Assembly (NCBI RefSeq): GCF_000169095.1
Contig: NZ_AAVU01000088.1
Location: forward strand, 1-8,686
Length of the DNA stretch: 8,686 nt
From: Lyngbya sp. PCC 8106
GTDB lineage: Bacteria > Cyanobacteriota > Cyanobacteriia > Cyanobacteriales > Microcoleaceae
Direction of reading: 5' to 3'
Shown here: piece after piece, positions 5,258 to 8,686 of the stretch
How the letters are laid out: each line of letters begins with the position of its first letter
How positions within the stretch are numbered: the stretch's first letter is position 1
The notes under the pieces: generated by a model
What the model saw: only the letters and a program-made list of their open reading frames with translations
Told to the model about the DNA's origin: nothing
Databases searched by the model: none
Made by a program: the position numbers and the translations under genes

Positions 5258-8203
5258 TTACAAACCGTTGAAACCTTCAAAATCTGGCAGGTTGAGAATA
5301 GAGCTACCGTTTAACAGTTGCATATCATTGCTGTCAAAAGTTTCGTCAGCGCTAATATACCAACCGCCGTCGCCATCTTCCATCAGATATTCGCCGCCAA
5401 TGGCTGCAACTACACCGGGTTGGTCTGAACCTCCAGCCATGAAATCAATATAATCCTCAACGCTTTCAGCTTCGGACTGATTGCCAATAGCGCCACCGAA
5501 AATCAACAAATCATCGTTGTCAACGCTTTCGTTAGCGCTAAGATAAAAACCGCCTTCACCATCGCGAACAATATAGCTAGGACCAATATCTGCGACAGTA
5601 CCCGCTTGATTGAAATCTTGGGGGACAGAATCAATCAAGCCTTCAATTCTTGCTTCCATAGAATCAACAAAATTGTCGATATTAAACCCAATTTCACCTG
5701 TAAGGCTGTCAGTTTGACCAAAGGGATTACTAGAACCTGAAGAAGTTTCGGTTTGACCAAAGGGATTACTAGAACCTGAAGAATTTTCGGTTTGACCAAA
5801 GGGATTACTAGAACCTGAAGAATTTTCGGTTTGACCAAAGGGATTACTAGAACCTGAAGAAGTTTCGGTTTGACCAAAGGGATTACTAGAACCTGAAGAA
5901 GTTTCGGTTTGACCAAAGGGATTACCGCTACCTACACCACCGCCACCGAAGGAACCGTTTCCACCACCGGCGCCACCGACATTACCAAAAATATCCTCAA
6001 CGCCATCAACGCCATCAATATCCAACAAAGGACCAAAAGGACTGTTTCGCAGTTGGTCTAAAAGGGCTGAATCATCGGAACTCATATCGCTGTCAGAATC
6101 GGCTTGACCCTCTGTAGATTCTGAGGGTTGTTCCATCATACCTTCTGGGGAAGACTCTCCCATCATGTCGGGGATATCGGAGTCAGTAACCTCGTCTGGG
6201 TCTGATTCTTCCGACATTTCGCCGGTTGGGGTTTGTGTCGAAGACTCTCCCATCATGTCGGGGATATCGGAGTCAGTAACCTCGTCTAAGTCTGATTCTT
6301 CAGATAATTCGCTGGTTGGGGTTTCTGTAGAAAACTGTTCGCTTTCGACATCCTCAACATCAACATCGGACATCTCTCCAGAGGTTGGGATAAAATCTTC
6401 GGGGGTAAATGTCTCCGTGACGGGTGTAGAGTCTGCGCCCTCATCGGAGTCGGTTTCTGTTGAGAAGGTCGCCATTACTCCGCCAAAACCTACATCACCG
6501 GTGTTAATCTCTGGGGAGTCACTACCCTCTAAACCGCTAAAGTCATAAGTGTAGTTGGGATCGCTCGCGGACGGATCGTCAACAAGTATAGTATTACCGT
6601 CGCTATCGGTTTGGAAATAGCGATCGCCGTTTCCATAGATACTTACATTATCTGCTGAGGTACTGACTCGGTTGCCTACAATGGTGGTACCGGTACCGGT
6701 TGGCCGATTGCCGTTGCCGGTAATGGTGTTTCCACTGCCGCTCGGACGGTTGCCGTTTCCGGTAATATTGTTGTTATCTCCGAAACTCCAGTTACCGTTA
6801 CCTTCGATGGTATTCTCGCCGCCGAAATTCCAGTTACCGTTACCGTCGGTTTGATTGTTACTGCCGAAATTCCAGTTACCGTTACCGTCGGTTTGATTGT
6901 TGCTACTTTCTTCTAAATCTTCAATATCAACCGGTACGCCGCCTTCTGGTGCAGGTGTACCGCCACCGGCAAAGACGGGATTGTTTCCGCCAATTGATCC
7001 GAGATCGATGGAAACATCGCTTTCCCCTGCGGACATTTCTAATGGATTTTCTCGACCTTCAAAAATTTCGTTAAAACCCTCGCCGCCTTCGCCGAAGGAG
7101 CGGTTACCGTTACCTTCTGTTTGGTTGTTGCTGCCGAAGTCGGTGTTACCGTTGCCATTGGTAGAATTGCCATCCCCAAAAGCGTTGTTACCGTTGCCTT
7201 CTGTTTGGTTGTCGCTGCCAAAAGCAGAGTTACCAGTACCTAAATTTTCGTTATTTTCGCCTGTATCGATGTTACCGCCACTGTTGGGGGTGTTGCTACC
7301 AAAGCCACCGCCGCCGCCTGAATTTCCACCGCCGAAGGAATTTCCACCGCCGAAGCCGCCTGAGTTACCGCCGCCGAAGGAATTGCCACCGCCGAAGCCG
7401 CCTGAGTTACCGCCACCGAAGGAATTGCCACCGCCGAAGCCGCCTGAGTTACCGCCGAAGGAATTTTCACCACCTGCGCCGCCTTCTGTGGGATTACCAC
7501 CAGAGGGATTTTCATTCCCAATTGGGCCTGCGCCGTCTCCGATTCCGCCATCGGGTTCAACGGGCATGGGGGTGTCATCATCAGAGTCAACAGGTACTTC
7601 GGAATCTTCGTCCATGTCGTCCATTCCACCGCCGAAGCCTTCTGAGTTCCCGCCACCGAAGGAATTTCCACCGCCGAAGCCTTCTGAGTTCCCGCCACCG
7701 AAGGAATTTCCACCGCCGAAGCCTTCTGAGTTCCCGCCACCGAAGGAATTTCCACCGTCGAAGCCTTCTGAGTTCCCGCCACCGAAGGAATTTCCACCGT
7801 CGAAGCCGCCTGAGTTCCCGCCATCGGGTTCAACAGGCATGGGGGCATCATCATCAGAGTCAACAGGTACTTCGGAATCTTCGTCCATGTCGTCCATTCC
7901 ACCAGCACTGCCCTCTGTGGGATTACCGCCACCGAAGGGATTACCACCGCCCTCTGTCGGATTACCTCCGAAGGGGTTATCTTCTGGATCTAGATCTCCA
8001 AAGATGTCACCAAGATCATCAATATCCCCAACCCCAATTAATGGATCAAACGGGGTCTGAGGAGTCTCTGAATCGCTGCTGAAGTCGTACTCGTAGCCTT
8101 CTGCGGGGGCAAGTGGATTACCATTACCCATTCCACCTCCAGCTTGAGTCGTCTGATTGGACATATTTAGATCTTCAGTTGATGTATTTTCGGATGTTGC
8201 CAT
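5258..8203 (-). CDS. Lysine-free, acidic FG/GN-repeat low-complexity protein, function unknown
   Basis: A 981-residue protein of no family I recognise. Read end to end, it has no Lys, His or Cys and only nine Arg, against very many Asp, Glu, Gly, Asn and Ser, so it must be very acidic and largely disordered or repeat-structured. Segments in order: unique acidic N-terminus with NPFGG (1-100); acidic block MDDMDEDSEVPVDSDDD, present twice (about 101-129 and 192-220) around GGNSFGGGNSEGFG repeats; more such repeats (about 245-300); GNGN-type 14-residue repeats (about 322-370 and 433-511); a Glu/Asp/Ser-rich region with a 30-residue duplication (about 625-685); six NPFGQT units (760-831); and a 39-residue motif at 866-904 and 928-966. 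No signal peptide or membrane span is seen. ATG 8203 is chosen because an in-frame TAG lies 12 bp upstream; Met14 is an alternative. The Shine-Dalgarno is weak. It stands alone with its own terminator. It could be a type I-secreted surface protein, a matrix protein or a condensate scaffold; none is proven. Confidence 0.8.
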   Translation of the reverse strand: MATSENTSTEDLNMSNQTTQAGGGMGNGNPLAPAEGYEYDFSSDSETPQTPFDPLIGVGDIDDLGDIFGDLDPEDNPFGGNPTEGGGNPFGGGNPTEGSAGGMDDMDEDSEVPVDSDDDAPMPVEPDGGNSGGFDGGNSFGGGNSEGFDGGNSFGGGNSEGFGGGNSFGGGNSEGFGGGNSFGGGNSEGFGGGMDDMDEDSEVPVDSDDDTPMPVEPDGGIGDGAGPIGNENPSGGNPTEGGAGGENSFGGNSGGFGGGNSFGGGNSGGFGGGNSFGGGNSGGFGGGNSFGGGNSGGGGGFGSNTPNSGGNIDTGENNENLGTGNSAFGSDNQTEGNGNNAFGDGNSTNGNGNTDFGSNNQTEGNGNRSFGEGGEGFNEIFEGRENPLEMSAGESDVSIDLGSIGGNNPVFAGGGTPAPEGGVPVDIEDLEESSNNQTDGNGNWNFGSNNQTDGNGNWNFGGENTIEGNGNWSFGDNNNITGNGNRPSGSGNTITGNGNRPTGTGTTIVGNRVSTSADNVSIYGNGDRYFQTDSDGNTILVDDPSASDPNYTYDFSGLEGSDSPEINTGDVGFGGVMATFSTETDSDEGADSTPVTETFTPEDFIPTSGEMSDVDVEDVESEQFSTETPTSELSEESDLDEVTDSDIPDMMGESSTQTPTGEMSEESDPDEVTDSDIPDMMGESSPEGMMEQPSESTEGQADSDSDMSSDDSALLDQLRNSPFGPLLDIDGVDGVEDIFGNVGGAGGGNGSFGGGGVGSGNPFGQTETSSGSSNPFGQTETSSGSSNPFGQTENSSGSSNPFGQTENSSGSSNPFGQTETSSGSSNPFGQTDSLTGEIGFNIDNFVDSMEARIEGLIDSVPQDFNQAGTVADIGPSYIVRDGEGGFYLSANESVDNDDLLIFGGAIGNQSEAESVEDYIDFMAGGSDQPGVVAAIGGEYLMEDGDGGWYISADETFDSNDMQLLNGSSILNLPDFEGFNGL
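5306..5422 (-). repeat. C-terminal 39-residue motif, copy 2
   Basis: Residues 928-966 align without gaps to residues 866-904 (coded at 5492-5608), with 18 of 39 identities. The shared pattern is Q.G.VA.IG..Y....DG.GG.Y.SA.E..D..D. The copies are 62 residues apart. Unlike the DNA-level repeats in the rest of the gene, these have diverged while keeping key positions, which suggests a selected small fold. Confidence 0.75.
5492..5608 (-). repeat. C-terminal 39-residue motif, copy 1
   Basis: Residues 866-904, the partner of the motif at 5306-5422. It contains the DGEGGFYLSANES core, corresponding to DGDGGWYISADET in the other copy. The Phe/Trp and Leu/Ile exchanges are conservative, as expected for buried beta-strand positions. 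Confidence 0.75.
5712..5926 (-). repeat. 39-bp tandem repeat coding for NPFGQT(E)(T/N)SSGSS
   Basis: Five full 39-bp units start at 5712, 5751, 5790, 5829 and 5868, and a partial sixth starts at 5907. They encode 13-residue units NPFGQTETSSGSS or NPFGQTENSSGSS. The units differ almost only at the Thr/Asn codon, so expansion was recent. There are no spacers, so this is not a CRISPR array. Confidence 0.95.
6150..6329 (-). repeat. 90-bp tandem duplication (30 residues)
   Basis: The 62-bp stretch at 6150-6211 recurs at 6240-6301 with two mismatches (GG versus AA), at a 90-bp period. It encodes the acidic SDIPDMMGESS element twice, within a Glu/Asp/Ser/Thr-rich linker. The flanking 28 bp of each period are more diverged. 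Confidence 0.9.
6620..6627. repeat. HIP1 octamer
   Basis: A second GCGATCGC, in the coding sequence of the repeat protein, shows that this gene too has cyanobacterial sequence habits. I saw no HIP1 copy in the AT-rich operon at 3133-4776. Confidence 0.75.
6671..6905 (-). repeat. 42-bp repeat array coding for GNGN(W/R)xxG units
   Basis: Units with a 42-bp period show a GTTACC/GTTGCC/ATTGCC anchor at 6707, 6749, 6791, 6833 and 6875. They encode 14-residue units such as SNNQTDGNGNWNFG, GENTIEGNGNWSFG and DNNNITGNGNRPSG. These are more diverged than the NPFGQT array, so they are older or more constrained. The regular GNGN turn and alternating aromatic position suggest a possible beta-solenoid coil. 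Confidence 0.9.
7095..7240 (-). repeat. 42-bp repeat array, second block of GNGN units
   Basis: The GTTACC anchor recurs at 7103, 7145, 7187 and 7229, exactly 42 bp apart. The units are SDNQTEGNGNNAFG, DGNSTNGNGNTDFG and SNNQTEGNGNRSFG. They are clearly homologous to the array at 6671-6905 but separated from it by about 190 bp of unique sequence. Confidence 0.9.
7305..7470 (-). repeat. 42-bp repeat array coding for GGNSFGGGNSGGFG
   Basis: Units start at 7347, 7389 and 7431 with a 42-bp period, and a degenerate unit lies on the low-coordinate side. They encode GGNSFGGGNSGGFG. The array is near-identical in design to the one at 7629-7820, which has Glu in place of one Gly, implying local duplication or gene conversion. 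Confidence 0.9.
7545..7630 (-). repeat. 86-bp direct repeat, acidic block copy 2
   Basis: This stretch matches 7818-7903 almost base for base; the offset is 273 bp, or 91 codons. It encodes MDDMDEDSEVPVDSDDDTP, against ...DDDAP in the other copy. The two copies bracket the 42-bp array at 7629-7820. Confidence 0.95.
7629..7820 (-). repeat. 42-bp repeat array coding for GGNSFGGGNSEGFG
   Basis: Units start at 7629, 7671, 7713, 7755 and 7797. They are almost identical: the last two carry CCGTCG (Asp) where the others have CCGCCG (Gly), and the last runs into the acidic block. High identity points to recent slippage or unequal crossing over, so copy number may vary between strains. Confidence 0.95.
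7818..7903 (-). repeat. 86-bp direct repeat, acidic block copy 1
   Basis: Partner of 7545-7630. It encodes residues of about 101-129, an Asp/Glu-rich block ending PMPVEPDGG. The block may bind divalent cations, but this is inferred from charge alone. Confidence 0.95.
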
Positions 8204-8342
8204 GGGATATCTCTAAGTTTTACAGATGGAATAAAAAGCTTAAATTTTTACTGCGACAATCATTCAGCGCAGACTAACACATAGGGTTTATTGCCCAACA
8301 ATTATGCTGTTAAAGTGCAAAGTTTTTTGCCGGGAAAAGCAA

Positions 8343-8357
8343 ACGTTTTGAAAACGT
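8343..8357. promoter_or_regulatory. Perfect 7-bp inverted repeat, possible operator
   Basis: ACGTTTT and AAAACGT are exact reverse complements around a single central G. The site is about 140 bp upstream of the start of the 981-residue protein, in AT-rich DNA without genes. This is the arrangement expected of a dimeric regulator's site. No known consensus is recognised. Confidence 0.35.
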
Positions 8358-8521
8358 ATTACTACCACCTCTACACATAGATTAAAAAGTTTAATTAATA
8401 TTTGCTATGAATATTCTTTTGAATATCACACCGATCTTTCGCAGTCTGCTGATTGATATTATTTTTGGTTGATTAATTTTGTTATTGGGTAAAGTGGGTT
8501 TATATCAGTCAAAGATTACTC

Positions 8522-8560
8522 CGCCCAACGGGTACTCTGCGCGCGTGGGCTTCGCCCAAC
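8522..8560. repeat. GC-rich repeat with CGCCCAAC direct copies and a short hairpin
   Basis: CGCCCAAC occurs at 8522-8529 and again near 8553-8560. Between them TGGGC (8546-8550) can pair either with GCCCA at 8554-8558 over a TTC loop or with GCCCA at 8523-8527. It resembles the dispersed GGGCTTCGCCC-type palindromic repeats of filamentous cyanobacteria. That identification is from memory and not proven here. Confidence 0.35.
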
Positions 8561-8613
8561 ACCAGTTGCTAAGATTACGAAGTTCCTACAACGGGCAGGG
8601 CTGTTTCATTCTC

Positions 8614-8657
8614 AGTCACAGTTCTCCGGGATGCAAGCTCCCGGAGCTGCTGTGACT
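8614..8657. repeat. Long two-part inverted repeat near the right edge
   Basis: AGTCACAG (8614-8621) pairs with CTGTGACT (8650-8657), and inside it CTCCGGGA (8624-8631) pairs with TCCCGGAG (8639-8646). The two stems are separated by a small TT/CTG internal loop, and the terminal loop is TGCAAGC. All 16 pairs are perfect. No T run follows on the plus strand, so it is not a classic terminator. It could be the end hairpin of a transposable element (for example IS200/IS605 type), a MITE-like repeat or a structured RNA. The neighbour it belongs to lies outside the window. Confidence 0.55.
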
Positions 8658-8686
8658 TCGTTAAAAATTGCCGGGGTTGATGGGGT

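Larger units (their letters stand above)
8204..8686. other. Non-coding right flank, no supported gene
   Basis: About 480 bp upstream of the repeat-protein gene contain only very short frames. They should hold that gene's promoter on the minus strand, but I find no convincing -35/-10 pair. Recognisable structure is limited to the 15-bp inverted repeat at 8343-8357, the GC-rich repeat at 8522-8560 and the long hairpin at 8614-8657. The part beyond 8520 is more GC-rich than 8204-8520, as if a different element begins there. Confidence 0.5.

Noticed and set aside
5712..5926. Regular 39-bp repeats that superficially suggest a CRISPR array
   Set aside because: The units are contiguous with no unique spacers and lie in frame within a coding sequence.
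7240..7947. A long minus-strand frame shifted relative to the repeat-protein gene, plus similar ones at 7522-8082 (+) and 5635-5916 (-)
   Set aside because: These are shadows of 39- and 42-bp repeats, whose lengths are multiples of three and so preserve openness in every frame. They lack their own starts and signals.
6897..8060. A 387-codon plus-strand frame rich in Pro (PPPKEFPPPKP-like repeats), resembling an extensin-type protein
   Set aside because: It is the exact antisense of the Gly/Asn repeats of the 981-residue gene. Gly codons read backwards give Pro, and the repeats keep all frames open. The minus-strand frame is much longer, has a start preceded by an in-frame stop, and is followed by a terminator.
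8400..8484. A short plus-strand frame starting ATGAATATTCTTTTG (21 codons, hydrophobic)
   Set aside because: Too short, no ribosome-binding site and no context to support a peptide gene.

Overview
The window looks like chromosomal DNA from a filamentous cyanobacterium of the Planktothrix/Oscillatoria/Arthrospira type. The evidence is two HIP1 octamers (GCGATCGC), a cyanobacterial-style AcnB, moderately AT-rich DNA, and debris of the small toxin-antitoxin genes that are abundant in such genomes. The genus is inferred, not proven.

Layout. Positions 237-2858 (+) hold a complete acnB (aconitate hydratase B, TCA cycle), closed by a clear hairpin terminator. A near-consensus sigma-70-type promoter (TTGAAA, 17 bp, TATAAT) then starts a compact, visibly more AT-rich three-gene operon at 3133-4776 (+). 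It encodes a small ParA/MinD-type ATPase, a 143-residue protein whose C-terminal third resembles a ribbon-helix-helix DNA-binding unit, and a 176-residue protein with the core motifs of an Mrr-like PD-(D/E)xK nuclease. The genes are 27 and 6 bp apart and look like one transferred cassette. ATPase, DNA binder and nuclease suggest a chromosomal partition, defence or addiction device, which I do not recognise as a named system.

Positions 4857-5217 are a small gene graveyard. A '+' strand antitoxin-like gene is interrupted by in-frame TAA codons, and a 5'-truncated HicB-like remnant overlaps it on '-'. A bidirectional terminator hairpin sits at the junction with the next gene.

Positions 5258-8203 (-) encode one 981-residue low-complexity protein of unknown function. 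It has no Lys, His or Cys, only nine Arg, many Asp/Glu, and about 35 Phe-Gly dipeptides. It is built largely from 13- and 14-residue tandem repeats, and a 39-residue motif occurs twice near the C-terminus. The last 480 bases contain no supported gene, but hold a perfect 7-bp inverted repeat upstream of this gene and two inverted-repeat structures near the right edge.

The candidates for something new are the ParA/RHH-like/Mrr-like operon and the lysine-free FG-repeat protein. Nothing in the sequence shows that the two are functionally linked.
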